From positions 4,154,001-4,218,000 of the forward strand of contig CAUJLY010000001.1 of NCBI GenBank assembly GCA_963281155.1: a stretch of DNA of 64,000 bases. The letters are read 5' to 3'. The notes beneath the pieces were generated by a model that worked only from the letters and a program-made list of their open reading frames with translations, was not told the origin of the DNA and did no database searches. The DNA comes from Rhabditophanes sp. KR3021 (lineage: Eukaryota > Nematoda > Chromadorea > Rhabditida > Alloionematidae). Numbering within the stretch: the stretch's first letter is position 1; every line of letters starts with the position of its first letter. Positions 36,131 through 48,391 of the stretch are shown piece by piece. Position numbers and translations under genes: made by a program.

Positions 36131-36321
36131 TTACATATATTAAATTGTTCGTAAAACCTTATACTCTCTTACTTCTTTATTATTATTTTTTTCTCCGTAT
36201 TTTGTAGAAATAAACATCGAACAAATATGCATCTCTGACACTAGTCATAATATTTATCAAAACAAATTGATTTTATTTATTTACGTAGATGAGACCGAAG
36301 AAATTACTTAAAAATAATGGG

Positions 36322-36340
36322 CCTAAAGAGAGTGTTTAGG
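36322..36340 (-). terminator. Inverted repeat downstream of H2A
   Basis: CCTAAA and TTTAGG arms around a 7-base spacer, about 30-50 bases after the H2A stop. Possible mRNA 3' hairpin; not the canonical histone consensus. Confidence 0.3.
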
Positions 36341-36370
36341 AATATATGTAGGGTGATAATTATTCAATAC

Positions 36371-36766
36371 TTAATCGGTAGGTGCAGAAGCAGCTTCGGC
36401 TCCTTTCTTTGGAACAAGGCCGGATTGGATATTTGGAAGAACTCCACCTTGGGCGATTGTGACGCCAGAAAGTAATTTGTTGAGTTCTTCGTCATTTCTG
36501 ATGGCCAATTGAAGATGCCTAGGATTGATTCTAGATTTCTTGTTATCACGAGCAGCATTTCCGGCCAATTCGAGGACTTCTGCGGCCAAGTATTCCAGGA
36601 CAGCGGCGAGATAAACTGGAGCACCGGCGCCAACTCTCTCCGCGTAATTTCCTTTTCTGAGCATACGATGAAGACGCCCAACTGGGAACTGAAGCCCAGC
36701 TCTGCTTGATCTGGACTTGGCTTTTCCGGTAGATTTAGCTTTTCCTCCCTTTCCGCGGCCAGACAT
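36371..36766 (-). CDS. Histone H2A
   Basis: Core histone, 131 residues, intronless. The start at 36766 is chosen because [12 protein letters not shown] is the family N-terminus; the frame is open further upstream but without family match. The core [20 protein letters not shown] and the acidic-patch region are intact. The tail ends with [12 protein letters not shown]. It is divergently transcribed from H2B with 253 bases between the starts. Confidence 0.97.
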   Translation of the reverse strand: MSGRGKGGKAKSTGKAKSRSSRAGLQFPVGRLHRMLRKGNYAERVGAGAPVYLAAVLEYLAAEVLELAGNAARDNKKSRINPRHLQLAIRNDEELNKLLSGVTIAQGGVLPNIQSGLVPKKGAEAASAPTD

Positions 36767-36835
36767 GATGAAAATAAGTTGACAAAAATATGGGTATGAG
36801 CGACGCTCTGTAATCAATGAATGACAACTCGTTCC

Positions 36836-36842
36836 TTTTATA
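36836..36842 (-). promoter_or_regulatory. TATA box of histone H2A
   Basis: TATAAAA in AGTATAAAAGGAAC, 70 bases before the H2A ATG. Confidence 0.75.
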
Positions 36843-36949
36843 CTATTCCCTTGCCAGCTGGGGCTGTACATCCATTCTATGTCGTATCTTTTTCTCTAAC
36901 CCACTGATAATACATCCAATAGGCCAGGCCTCCAGTCAGAACAAAAGTG

Positions 36950-36956
36950 TATAAAA
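36950..36956 (+). promoter_or_regulatory. TATA box of histone H2B
   Basis: TATAAAA in GTGTATAAAAAG, 64 bases before the H2B ATG. A CCAAT pentamer lies upstream at about 36915, between the two divergent TATA boxes. Confidence 0.75.
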
Positions 36957-37019
36957 AGAAAGAAAATCAATTCATTGTCATTTTTGCTCTTGTAAAAATA
37001 CATTTTCTCCACTTTTATT

Positions 37020-37391
37020 ATGCCGCCTAAACCCGCCGCTAAAGGAAAGAAAGCCGTCAAGTCAACTAAGACTGTACGTGTTGGAGGAGATAAGAAGAGA
37101 AGGAAGTCCAGAAAGGAGTCTTACTCAACATACATTTACCGTGTATTAAAGCAAGTTCATCCAGATACTGGCGTCTCATCAAAGGCTATGTCAATCATGA
37201 ACTCATTCGTCAATGATGTCTTTGAAAGAATCGCCGGAGAAGCTTCTAAACTCGCCCAATACAACAAAAAATCAACCATCTCATCTAGAGAAATCCAAAC
37301 AGCCGTCCGTCTCATTCTTCCAGGAGAATTAGCCAAGCATGCTGTCTCCGAAGGCACCAAGGCCGTCACCAAATACACAAGTTCCAAATAA
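37020..37391 (+). CDS. Histone H2B
   Basis: Core histone, 123 residues, intronless. Basic N-terminal tail, then [20 protein letters not shown] and the conserved end [23 protein letters not shown] follows within 30 bases of the stop, suggesting ordinary polyadenylation. Confidence 0.98.
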   Translation: MPPKPAAKGKKAVKSTKTVRVGGDKKRRKSRKESYSTYIYRVLKQVHPDTGVSSKAMSIMNSFVNDVFERIAGEASKLAQYNKKSTISSREIQTAVRLILPGELAKHAVSEGTKAVTKYTSSK

Positions 37392-37776
37392 TTACTACAA
37401 TTTCTAAATAAATAATACAACCCAACATCCTCATTCGGACTCTAATATTATTTTCTTCATTCTTATCTTTTTAAATAAATCATTTTTGCACGTTTTTAAG
37501 GATTTTAGTTGGTGTAGCAGAGGAAATTGGTATTCGATAGTATTTCCATAATAGAATAACGTCTGTTGTTGAAAGTTTTTGTATATTGCCTGCAAAAGAT
37601 GAATACGTGGCATTGTATTCATTTGTCGATTGATGCCAGCCACATTTATATACAAAATACAAGAGGACATGTTATTTATTTACGAAAAAAACTAAAACGG
37701 GACACGTTATTTATTCAGAAACGAAAACTGAAAGGGACAAGTTTTTTTGCACAAATATTTTGATATAAAGTAAATG
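37392..37776. other. Intergenic region between H2B and the lipase
   Basis: Converging 3' ends. Short open frames on both strands without recognisable content. Confidence 0.5.
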
Positions 37777-38833
37777 TTAAACAAAATTACAGCCAGTCTC
37801 TGCACTTGGCACAACAACATCAATTTTAAAATACGATGTGTGCATGATGCCTATTTTTCCGATGTTCAAAATTGTTTCAAGTAAGCTTGGGAGGACTCTT
37901 GGGGCACATGTGTTATCTTCAATGAAAGATTCGCATGTTTTAAATGTGCCGTTCGTTCCGTCTTTGTACCAAATTTCTGTACCAACATGATAATAGGCAT
38001 CAACTTCGAAAATGAGTTCTGTTTCCGACGGTTTATTATTTCTGCATTTATTTGATAAACCATTAGACCCACACCGTGGAAACGCTAAAATACTATCATT
38101 TTCATTGGCAACTCTCCATGTGTTTGGGAGAACATTGTTGTAATGTTGAGCAAATCCATAATTGCCCGTTCTAGGAGTTCCTGTAAATAATATTATTTTG
38201 TTATCAATTTAAACCTACCGAACGTTAAAACCTTTGTGTTATGTGACGAACATATTTGGGCAGAGATGCAACTATATGCATCTAATATCGAAATTCCGCC
38301 AGCAAGGCTGTGACCTGACTCGTTTTTTGTTAAAAAGAATAATATAGACACAAATTACCTGTGAAGATCACATTTTTAAAATAACCAGAAGCAAAGTATT
38401 TTTTTAAATGCTGTAAAACTAAATGGCTATGCAGGGCCTGAGCCCTCATTGGATAGTCCCATACGTTTCCGCTATTCAGGAACTCTTTCGGAACAACTAA
38501 TTTGGCATTTAGAAATTGGTTTAATATCTGAACAGGAGTGCTCGAAGCTTTGTGTGTTACAATTAAAGTTCCTGGTTGGCTGGTGTAATTCAGGATCAAT
38601 GTTTGAAAATCTCCTCCAAGTTCAATGATAGTTTTCTGAGAAGAAAACAAAACAAAGGCATTTTCACTTATAATTTTGTCATTTGATATGCACACAAATG
38701 GATCTGGACTAACTAAACTCCCACATATGCGGCTTAATACTTTACTTTCTTCTTCTTCATACTTGTAAGAAAAAATAGAAGATTGTGCAGTTAGAAATAA
38801 ATTTAAAAATAAAGGAATAAATAGTAGTAGCAT
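37777..38833 (-). CDS. Secreted class 3 lipase-like alpha/beta hydrolase
   Basis: Three exons (38359-38833, 38314-38219, 38180-37777) give 324 residues. An N-terminal signal peptide is clear (LLLFIPLFLNLFLTAQSS). The nucleophile elbow GHSLAGG is split by the first 44-nt intron within its first glycine codon. FGTPRTGNYGFA follows, as in fungal-lipase-like proteins. The acid and His are most likely in VANEND and YYHVGTEIWY. Cysteines near the C-terminus suggest disulphides, fitting secretion. Such lipases are a large family in nematodes, probably digestive or lipid-modifying. The second intron is 38 nt. Confidence 0.9.
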
Positions 38834-39180
38834 GACGTTACGAATTCGAATATGTAATAAGATTTTATTAATTTAATTAAAAGTAAATACGTTGTTATCT
38901 CACTTATTTTATTACTTTTTTATCAACTTCTTTGTTTAAAATGATCCTTTACGAATTGTAAATCCTGTAATAAATTAACTTTTTGGCAACTCCTTTTGCA
39001 TACTATAAGCTGTTTAAATGTTATTTTAAACGGTTTGACCGATTCCGTGCATGTACCGAAATTTAAATATTACATTTTTGTGTCAATGAACCTGTTCAAA
39101 TTTGTATTCAAATAATTTTAGCAAAAAATTAGTATAAACAATTATCAGTATTTATCCAACCACCATATTTTGAGTTTATT
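38834..39180. other. Divergent promoter region between lipase and lectin genes
   Basis: About 350 AT-rich bases shared by two divergent genes. No clear TATA box or other motif. Confidence 0.45.
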
Positions 39181-40564
39181 ATGATTCAAAAAGATATTAC
39201 ACGCGTAAGAAAAATATTTGTTTTTGTGGTGATCTTTTTTACCATCTTTGTACCAGCTTTGCTATTTATTCAACTGGGATTTATCAAACAAATTTCGTCT
39301 GGAAAATTGGTACATCAAAATAACGTCTCTTTGTCCTCTTCCAACTCACTCGTTATCTCTAGTTCAATAAACATTACGCCATCTTATGTATCACATCCAA
39401 TACAATCAAATCCCCAACTAGGACTTTTTCCTAATGGCGATGGTAATGGAGATGCCACTCGATTGGTCAAGGAATATAACACGGCTGTGAATCCGGGTCA
39501 AAATTTTGAGTTTAGCGAATTACCTTTCTCTCCAACCAAACCAAATGCAGTATATGGCAAGAGGGAAAAAGAACTGTTGTTTGGAAAGCAATTAGCGGAG
39601 ATTGAGCGAAAACACCGCAATCATTTGAGTAGTCTAATAATGAAACAATTAACCCCAGAAAAGGATGAACTCCAGCATTGTCCATACGACAATGACTTTC
39701 TCCTAGGAATTAACAAGAAGTGTTACAAAATAATGATTCCTGCACTTCAAACTAGAAGGCGAAGCAAAGAATGCCGACTATTTTCATCAGTCCTTGCAAG
39801 GATTGTCTCAGACTATGATGTATATGCCATACGAAAATTATTTTTGAGAAATGCTAATGTCAGGAGTATCGCTATTTATGGAGGATTTGAATGCACGGAC
39901 ATCAATGTGTGTCACAATTTGAAAACGCGGAAAGAAGTCAAACTGTCAATCCAAATTAGGAAAGAACAACTGCCCTGTTATGGTATTTTTAATGTGGAAA
40001 GTGCCAAATGGAGTTGTTTGCAAAATAGCACTTCTTTGTACAAAATGCCTTACATTTGTGAAAAAAAAATCTCCTACAATTTGCCAGAATGTTCAAATAA
40101 AAATGGAATACGAGAATATGATAACAAGTGCTACAGTAAGGTAAGGAAAGGATTAATAAAAATATGATTAAATGTTTCAGAATATACTAAAAACTGTTTA
40201 CTCACGCGAAGTTATTTCAAAAATATGTAAAGATTTCAAAATGACATTACCAATTATCGAAGAAGAAATAGTAAGTTGCAATTTTATTAGACTGATTCAT
40301 TTTTGACAGGTCCAATCGGTAGTCAGTAATCGAGCTAGAACACTTAAATCAAACATTTGGATAGGTCTAACTTGCTTAACTAATCGAATTGAAGAATGTG
40401 TGTGGAGCAACGGCCGCAATGTATCGCATCACCAATTTTATCCTCCTGACGTTCACACCAAATTAGCATCGGAAAAATGTGTTTATTTTGATTACGAAAG
40501 TACTTTATGGAAGTTTTCGGATTGTGATGTGAGATATGGTGTTATGTGTCAATCGGATGATTAA
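39181..40564 (+). CDS. Type II membrane protein with C-type lectin-like domains
   Basis: Exons 39181-40140, 40181-40270 and 40310-40564 give 434 residues. A short basic cytosolic tail is followed by one membrane segment (residues about 12-33, FVFVVIFFTIFVPALLF). A Ser/Asn-rich stalk follows, then a region with paired cysteines resembling a degenerate first C-type lectin fold (NKKCYKI ... YICEKK). The second is better formed: NKCYSK ... NIWIGLTCLT ... CVWSNG ... EKCVYFD ... VMCQSDD. The usual WIGL and WND-like signatures are partly kept. No EPN/QPD sugar-binding motif is seen, so carbohydrate binding is doubtful. Confidence 0.8.
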
Positions 40565-40672
40565 TGCACGCAAAAATTATAATTGTTATTGTATCATAAA
40601 TTAAATTTGTATTATCAGTAATTAGCATCGAATAAATGTCAAAAAGCTTGAATTTAATTTTTTATTCAAATG

Positions 40673-40755
40673 TAAAAATAATTTATCAATTGGCTAAAAA
40701 TAATTTATCAATTGATTAAAAATAATTATAAATTGGTTAAAAATAATTTATTTAG
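40673..40755. repeat. AT-rich tandem repeat, about 22 bp unit, 3.5 copies
   Basis: Copies of TAAAAATAATTTATCAATTG plus two variable bases repeat three times and break off in a fourth. They lie between the converging lectin and RGG-protein genes. Confidence 0.85.
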
Positions 40756-40844
40756 ATCTTACAAAAATGAATTTAAACCGGAATGTCAAATATGTATTTA
40801 CAAGCATATGTTCACTTATTCGTGGTAATTCGTGAACAGTTTTT

Positions 40845-41807
40845 TCAGACTAACCCTTTTGATTTTTCTAGTGGCTCCCATGGATTTTGAAAAATGGCTT
40901 CTTGGATGTACATTGAAACATCTACTCTCTCATGCTGTTGCGTTTGAGATTCTCCAGTAGCGAGTTCATTTAATTGACTAGCCCAGGCATTATTTGTTTC
41001 GTTTCGACGATTTATTCTGAATGACCGTCCAGGATTTCTCATATTACTAGATCTACCTCTTTCGCTACCACGAGCAGGATTAGAATCTTCACTTGGGTAA
41101 ATTCTCTTTCTTTGATTTGGTTCTGTGTGTTGGAATCCTCTTCTATTACTAGGTCTGCCTCTTTCGTAACTTCCCCTGAAGTAGCCATTCTGATATGGTG
41201 TTCTGGAATTATTCGAAGGTGATCCTAAAAAAACAGGTTGTGCTGAACTATCCAAACCTCCGTAATTTGGCTGACTATGATTATTGGGAGATGATGTGAA
41301 AAATTGAGGTCCATGATTAGCTAATCCAAACTTTTGATGGCTCCCGTCATTGTTACGGCCTCTAAAATTTCCCCGTCCCCTACCGGTGTTTGTATATCGC
41401 CCAACGTTCTGTTGGGACATATCCTCAAAAGGAGCTGAGAAATTTTGATTAGAAAAATTGTTCCCATAATTGTTCGCACCTCTGAAGTTTCGTGGTCCCA
41501 TTCCATTGTTTGGAGGGCGAAAGTTTTGGTGCGGCAAATCATTAAAAGGAGCTGAGAAATTTTGATGAGAAGGGAGTGTATGCGTCGGTGGTCCTGTAAT
41601 GTGCTCGGTTGGAATCACAAGCGGTTGAAACACAGGAGGCTGGTTCCCACTTTGCCGTAAATTGTGTGGCTGATCGTTGGATGATCGAGATTCAGGCTTT
41701 TGAACTATAAAACAATCAAAAATTAGCATTTTTATTAAAAAGAATGTACTAATACACATATTTTACGCCAACTTACAATTATTCGGATTAAAATTTGTAT
41801 CGCTCAT
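40845..41807 (-). CDS. Low-complexity Asn/Gly/Arg-rich protein with RGG-like motifs
   Basis: Exons 41777-41807 and 40845-41704 join in frame to 296 residues starting MSDTNFNPNN. The protein is disordered, with repeated NFSAPF, PHQNF, RGRGNFRGR, RGSYERGRPSNRRG and SERGRSSN units. The only non-repetitive part is the C-terminal ASQLNELA ... VDVSMYIQEAIFQNPWEPL. Such RG/RGG regions usually bind RNA and are typical of RNP-granule proteins. No RRM or other fold is visible, so the role is inferred only from composition. Confidence 0.7.
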
Positions 41808-42043
41808 TTTTCAATCTTTATTTGATGATGTAAGGCAAATAATAAAATAAGTTTGAACCAATTTTATTTAAATGTGTCTTTATTCCAACCACATTAAACG
41901 ACTAATCCCACGAAGAACTGTGTTTAGCTTAGTTTGAATTTGTTTATTGTCTAGCATCTTAATTATAAATAGGGCATTACAACCAAATATACTCTTAGAG
42001 CTTATTTATATCTTATTCCCTTCTAAACCGTAATTTCTCAATT
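41808..42043. promoter_or_regulatory. Short divergent promoter region
   Basis: 236 bases separate the two divergent start codons. No distinct TATA box; AT-rich throughout. Promoter function is inferred from position. Confidence 0.4.
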
Positions 42044-44448
42044 ATGAATACACGAAGAAGTACAAGGATTAAAGCTATTAATGACGGGGAATCAGGCAAA
42101 ATTAGCGATACTCTTGAAGACAATGGGGAAACTGCATTAATAAATACGCACAAAGACAAAAAAGCTACCCAGGATAATGCTGAGCTTGTCGATAATCCTT
42201 CAACTAGTAACGATCAAGAATGCACTAAAAAGCCTATTATTACTCCTAAAAAAAGAGGAAGGAAGCCTAATTTGGTGGTGCGAATCAGTGAAGATATTGA
42301 AAGTCCAGTTGAACCAGTAAAGCAAGCAACTCCAAAGCCTAAAGGAAAAAGAGGGAGAAAACCAAATTCAAGTACCATTGTGCCCCCATTCTTAACTGAA
42401 GCCGCAACATTTGTAGCTGCCAACTCAAAGACTAAACCAACATACAAGGAAATTTCATCTTCGGAATCAGAAGAAGCAAATGTTGAAGATAGTGACTTTG
42501 AACCTCCAAAATGCGAAGAAGAAATCGAACCCATTGACAATGACAAGGATGAGTCCGAAGAGGCAGTTTCAGGGTCAGATGCTGAGCAAATGGATGCAGA
42601 AAAGGGTTCACGAAAATATGCTCCCAAACAAAGAAAATATATAAGAAAGCGAAACTTAAGAAGTGCTGGAAATGAAACATTAAACTTGTCAACGGCTTTA
42701 TTCAGAGCTGAAAAGCACGGAGATTACATTTATGACAAAGTTACGTCAAAAGTAAAAATGAGAATTGAAGCTTTAGGATTTGAAGAATCCGTACCTAAAT
42801 CGAATTTAGATGCTTACTGGGAAGACGTCAAAAAAGGCAAGGAATGGTTTTCAAAAACTTACTTAGAAGATGGATTAATTAGTTTGATAGAAAAGCATGA
42901 TGCGTCGATGAATGAATGGAAGAAAGTTGATGATTGTGAATATTTGGAGGATTTAAAACAAAGAAAAAGCGTGAAAGTTGTAATTGACCCCGAAGTTTCA
43001 GAAAGTCTCAAAGGAGAGGAAGAATGTTTGAAGTCACTCTTTTTCGCCAATAATATGTCTTTTGATTCTAAAGATAGTGAAAAAAAATCAACTGTAAATA
43101 TGACATTTGTTGGTGGTCCAATTTCAAATGTGCGTGTCTGTCCATTTTTGTTTGAAGAGAAGTTTGATCTCATTGCTGTCTCTACATTTCAAAATCATGA
43201 TACGTTAACAGATGTTGGTGAAGAATGGATGAAAAATAAGTTAAATGGTGTTCAATTTTACGTATGCAATCCTGACTTACATGATTCGTTGAAATTAAAG
43301 TTCACTCTTGAAACTAACTTAGGATGCATAAATGATTTCCAATTCTCAAATATCAGACCAAAAGATGCAAATGTATTAGCATACTTCGCAATTGCCTATA
43401 GTCATGGAGTTGTTGGCATTTACTCCTTGCCAAAATCATGTTCTTTATTTGAGAACGTAGGTTATAAAGTGCAACAATTGCATTTATTGAAACATCCAAA
43501 TATTGTGACAGGCAATGGAGTATCAACTAATCAAGTGCCTTATATGAAACTAGCATGGTCAAATTTTGATAAAGGGGACTCATTGGCAGTATTATCAGCC
43601 ACCAAAGCATGTCACATTTGGAAGTTGAGTGAAAATGTAAATGAACCTGTTATTTCCATTAGTGATCAAGATTATGGTTTCGCCACAGACGTTGCATTTA
43701 ATTCAGAATCCGAAGTGTGTGTATCATATTACGAACGAATAATTGTTTTCTTTGATTTGAAAACAAAAGAAATATCTTATATTGAAGATAGAGCTCGAAC
43801 TGCTGGAAGACGGCTGACTGTTGAATCTCACATCTTGCCACATATCTTTGTCTTCCAACCCATTTGTACATCATATAGTGAGAAAACCTACTTCACAACA
43901 AGTAGTATTTTCTTTGAAGAAGAGACAAAAACATGCATTTGCATTCCTATTTACAGCAAGTAAGTGGCATTAGTTTAGTTTCTAATATTACATTTTTTAG
44001 GCATCTTGTAACTACAAATGATATTTCTGTTTGTGGCAAAACAGGGTCAATTTATTCAGTTGGAGGAGATGGACGGATCTGTATCAATGCTCAAGCGGTT
44101 TTGGACCCATATCAATTCACTACACAAAGGACATTTACATTATGCAAACAGATTTTGATGCTACGTAGGAGGGCATACGAGACAAATGAAGTTAGTGAAG
44201 GTAATGATGGGGATGGCACAAGTAAAGCAAACATCACATCTGAAAAATGCTTAAAAAATGTATATCTTGAAATTTATACCCCTAGCACTTCCGAGGAAAA
44301 ACTAAATTCTTTAAATGGATCAAGCATGGACATCAAAATTGAATCGTTATTCAGATCTTGTGCTAGTCAAAATGCGAAAACAACGGCAATTTATGCTGGC
44401 GGAGAAGCTGGGCTGTTATTTAGTGTATCAATGAATTTTGAAGAATAA
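42044..44448 (+). CDS. AT-hook protein with WD40-like C-terminal half (TFIIIC110/GTF3C2-like candidate)
   Basis: Exons 42044-43959 and 44001-44448 give 787 residues. The N-terminal 200 residues are charged and disordered, with two AT-hooks (KKRGRKPN and KRGRKPN), then long acidic Ser/Glu stretches. The C-terminal part from about residue 340 has WD-repeat-like strands (AIAYSHGVVGIYSLP, LAVLSATKACHIWKLS, VCVSYYERIIVFFDL, GKTGSIYSVGGDGRICI). This combination resembles the TFIIIC subunit GTF3C2, which recruits RNA polymerase III. The link is tentative, and another chromatin-bound WD protein is possible. First of six co-directional genes. Confidence 0.65.
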
Positions 44449-44551
44449 CTTTTAAATTTAGAAAACACATTTGAATTAATTTCAAATATTTATTTGTTAT
44501 ACCTTAATTTACGATTACATTTAATAAATTATCTTTGGAAATAATGCGCAC

Positions 44552-44683
44552 ATCCATCAATTGTTATCTTCCATGATGCTTCATATCAATCACTTGTAAT
44601 CTTCCATGATGTTTCAAATCCATCGCTTGTGATCTGACGCGATGTTTCAAATCCATCACTTGTTATCTTATACGATGTTATGT
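44552..44683. repeat. 33-bp tandem repeat, four copies
   Basis: Four exact-period 33-bp units beginning ATCCATCACTTGT (with variants) and centred on ATCTTCCATGATGTTTCAA lie between two co-directional genes. The first two units are most alike in the second half; units 3 and 4 carry changes at the CCATGATG core (CGCGATG, TACGATG). Confidence 0.9.
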
Positions 44684-44806
44684 CAATTCTCATGGATCAA
44701 AATACGCCACTTAATTGTGACGGAAGATATGCATTGTTATGACTCAGATTAGGATTAGAGTATATAAGATTGTGCTTTCTAATTTCATTCATTCTCAAAA
44801 CCTAAA

Positions 44807-45644
44807 ATGTTCAAATTCTTCTATTTGAGTCTAACTTTATTGTTTGTAGAATCAACATTCTGCTTTTATGTTGATAATGTTAATTTGCAAAAAGACATTG
44901 TTGCCAAGAGTGATTATTTGATTAGTGGCCAAATACGTTCTTTCAAAATTGAAAGCAATTGCAACTACTTAAAGAGATGTATTTCCCCAAGGTTTCAAGT
45001 TATTTTTAAAAGTGGCGATCGTTCATTAAGAAGCGATTTTTCAATCTTGGATGATTTAAAGGTAAGTAAATTTCATTTTGTAAAATCATTTATATTTTTT
45101 ATAGGATAATTCCAGAACTTTTGATATATTTTTTAAAAACTCAGGAGAGAAAAGTGTGGATATTACAGTTTCAGTTGTTGGAAATGATGCATTGTTGCAA
45201 CAACCTATCGAATGTGGAAGAACGTCTAAAATAACAGTCTCAAGATATTCAAAAAATTTAGATTTTGTTTTAATTGGTAATTGTGTAGAAGTAAAATTAA
45301 CTGCCCAATTCGTTGAAATATCAAAAGAGGAAAAAGTGAAACATGATGAGCCAAGAATATCTATTTTGGGATATAATCTTTCAAGCAATTATCTGAATCT
45401 GTTAGTATTGGTAGCTTTAATGCTTATTATTGTATTAATCATTGCATTACTATCAATGGTTTATAAAACTATGAAAAAGCAGAATGTAAAAAGTATTCCT
45501 GACAAAAGACAAATCTCGTATAGTCCCAACTTTGCAGCAAGTATGTCAAAACGATGCCCAGAAGATGTTAATAGAATCGACAAAAGGATAATGGCAAATT
45601 TTTTTGATTTTTCTTTATCAGTGGATGATGCATTTTACACATAA
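44807..45644 (+). CDS. Type I membrane protein, resembling a TRAP-like ER/secretory topology, family unknown
   Basis: Exons 44807-45061 and 45105-45644 give 264 residues. Signal peptide (FFYLSLTLLFVESTFC), a luminal or extracellular beta-rich domain of about 170 residues with four cysteines (NCNYLKRC, ECGR, GNCVEV) and one membrane segment (LNLLVLVALMLIIVLIIALL, about residues 183-203). A cytosolic tail of about 60 residues with a basic start follows. No family recognised with confidence. Confidence 0.75.
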
Positions 45645-46068
45645 TGAAGCGAATTATATTTTTGTTATTTTTATTATTTCGGCTATTATTTAATTATTTG
45701 TAAACAAACTTTACAAGACTAATTAAAAACATTATACTATTTATTTTTTACATCCACATTAATATATAAATTGAAAAGATATACAATCAAACTTAATACT
45801 TTATCGTACCATATACATACAATAGGTTCAGACAAATTACATAGAACAAATATTATATTTAGTCAGATACACAAACATCACATTTTATTTTCGGCAACAT
45901 TTTTCAATATTTGCATATTCTTGATCTCATTTTTTAAAACATACAAATGCGAAGACAGCTAGTTCCAATTAAAGGGATAGAAAATCTTGGTAGGAGTTTC
46001 CCACTTGATTTTTTGAATTAATTCATTGTTGATATAATAATATAGATTATTGTTTGATAATACTCAAG
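45645..46068. other. Intergenic region before the exosome subunit gene
   Basis: AT-rich; the 63-codon frame at 45771-45962 looks spurious. No clear acceptor-like site near the next ATG. Confidence 0.45.
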
Positions 46069-47125
46069 ATGGATCACGACTTAGAAGATGGTTTATTGGA
46101 ACGTCTATTTTTGTTCAACTCGATCGAAGGAAATGCAAGGTTAGATGGGAGAAGGTAATTTTATTTAATCTACTACAAATAATATCAACTTCTTAGTAAT
46201 GAATGCTTCCGTCCTCCAGAAATAAGTATGAGTATCAACGAAAATTGCTTAGGCTCATCTCGTTGCACCATGGGAGGGTCAGATGTTATGGTTGTAATTA
46301 AGCCTGATATCTATAAAATTACGTCTCCGCCGACATGGAAAGACTTTGTCAAGTTCTATGTTACTTGTTCACCAGTAGCACATCCCAAGTACGATGACGG
46401 TAACTTTGATATCCCTAACATTATCAACTTGTATTTCAGTTAATGAAGACGATGAAGGCGAAGGAGAAGAAATATCCGCAACTGAAGAAGATCTGATGAC
46501 CCAAGCTTTGGAAGCCATGCTATTCTCGATCAAAGATGAAATGGATTTTAGTCCCTTTATAATTTCAAAGAAGCATATCTGGGTATTCAATATTGATGTT
46601 GTGGTTCATGCAGACAATGGCTCCGTATTTGATTGTATGTCGATGGCTGTCAGGGCAGCTTTTGCAGATCTTCAAATTCCTTCCATAATTCCAACTATGG
46701 TTGATTATGGGGAAATAGATTTAAGTATTGATGACAATATCGGGACGTGGAACTGCAAATGGGATTTGTGGCCTTTAATTTGTACAACCAACAAATTAGG
46801 ATTCGAAAATTTGATTGACTGCAACAGGTATGAAGACAAGTATGTTAAATCGTTGTTGATGATTGGATTGAAGCATGGGGAAGTCAAAAAAGGGGATAGT
46901 TTATGTTATGAGGATATCAAATATGATATTAGTAAGCATATCTTTTACACAAAGATCAGGAAAGATGGGGCATTACAAATGTTGAGTATTGATGATATGA
47001 CTGACTTGGGCATTAAAGTTATTTTAAGAATGTACGCTGTTGTGGATGAAGGAATAAGACACGGGCAAGAAATGAAAAAAACTAAATATGATACTTCAGC
47101 AAAACGTGTTATAACCTACGTTTGA
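46069..47125 (+). CDS. Exosome complex subunit, EXOSC7/RRP42-like (RNase PH fold)
   Basis: Subunit of the RNA exosome ring that degrades and trims RNA 3'-5'. Exons 46069-46154, 46197-46399 and 46440-47125 join in frame to 324 residues. RNase PH landmarks are ARLDGRRSNECF near the N-terminus, a GGSDVMVVIKPD strand, FVKFYVTCSPVAHPKY, and HIWVFNIDVVVHADNGSVFD followed by a helix. Eukaryotic ring subunits are catalytically inactive, and no active-site set is expected. RRP42 is preferred to RRP43/RRP45 by the N-terminal arrangement. An acidic insert (NEDDEGEGEE) follows the second intron. Confidence 0.88.
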
Positions 47126-47454
47126 GATTATCCGTATAACTTAATGTTTAAATTAATTTTTTATCCTCCAAGTTTAAATTTATTTGTTATTATCTATATT
47201 TAGATTTATTTGTCACAAGATATGTTTAATTAATTTGTGATAAGATATGTTTAAATTGTTATTTGTTTTAAAAAAATGTTATTTTATTTTCTTGTCGGCA
47301 TTATTTAATATAAGTAATTTATGAGATAAAAAAGTACGGCACCAGTCCCGAAGAGAATGTAAACTAACAGCAGTAATGAGCTGTGTCGCGACTATTAGTC
47401 AATTGATTAATTTTGACAACCTCGAGGTTTCATAAACATTAATTTTCACTAAAC
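47126..47454. other. Intergenic region between exosome subunit and RNF121-like genes
   Basis: About 330 AT-rich bases including several TTTAAATT-type repeats (47195-47260). No gene seen. Confidence 0.5.
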
Positions 47455-48391
47455 ATGATGTTTCTGAATGAAAATGAGATCGATGCTAGACATAGTTTTC
47501 CGGAAATGTCTTACGTTAACATCGTATTTATGATTTCATTTGTTATTGGAACATCCATTGTAATTTGGTGGAGAAAACAAAGACCTAATGGATTTAATGT
47601 AAGTAAACGAATAAACAGTAAAAATATTTATCAATGTTTAGGTTGCGTCCTTCCTTGGCTTATGGTTGATTCCCTCTTTTATTGCAATTTTCCTCAACTT
47701 TGGCTTTTTCTTGTTGACTTGGTCCATTTTCACTCTAAGCACATGGTACATTTTGTTTAAAGTGAGCAAGAAGGTTATTAGCAGCGAGACACCAAAAATG
47801 GTTTACAGATACTTTTTGTTTTACCACAAACTTGGTCTTACTGTTGTTTTCTTTGGCGGCCTTGAAGTTTTTCTTGGTCACGTTAGATTTTACCAAAGAC
47901 TTGGGTATGGAATTGAAACTCATTCATCATATCCATTCCTCATGATTTGTTACGGACTTTATTATGCCGCCATTGGAAAATACTTTGCAAGAATTGCTTT
48001 TCAAAGAATAACAGACAAGATTGATAGCAGTTATTTGCCACGATATGGACTTGATTATTGTACCATTTGCGATTCAGAAATGAAATATCAACACGCTTTG
48101 TTAAAAGGAGAGGACAAGAAAGTCGAATTCGATTCCAATGAATTAACCACTTTAAGATGTAGTCATACCTTTCACGATGAATGCATTCTGGGTTGGAGCA
48201 TTGTTGGCAACATGAAAACTTGCCCATCATGTAATGTGAAAATAGAAATGAAACTAAGTGCAGAACGATTTTACGAGAAGCAATATAGAATCTATGAGGT
48301 TATTCAATTTTTGGTAGCATTCGTTATCGTTTGGACACCAATTATTTTACTTTCGACTTCAGTTTTAATCGGAATAATGAAATTTTATTAA
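47455..48391 (+). CDS. RNF121/RNF175-like multi-pass RING E3 ubiquitin ligase
   Basis: Exons 47455-47598 and 47642-48391 give 297 residues. Four to five membrane segments precede a C-terminal RING: CTICDSEMK ... LRCSHTFHDECILGWSIVG ... CPSCN. A last hydrophobic segment (FLVAFVIVWTPIILLSTSVL) follows. HTFHDECILGWSIVGNMKTCP is characteristic of RNF121, an ER/Golgi quality-control ligase. All eight zinc ligands appear present. Confidence 0.93.

Noticed and set aside
36025..36207. 60-codon plus-strand ORF as a gene
   Set aside because: Its first part is the H3 alpha-2 to alpha-3 segment of the decayed H3 and the rest is AT-rich run-on.
42214..42627. 137-codon Ser-rich minus-strand ORF
   Set aside because: Shadow of the acidic Glu/Ser-rich segment of the AT-hook gene.
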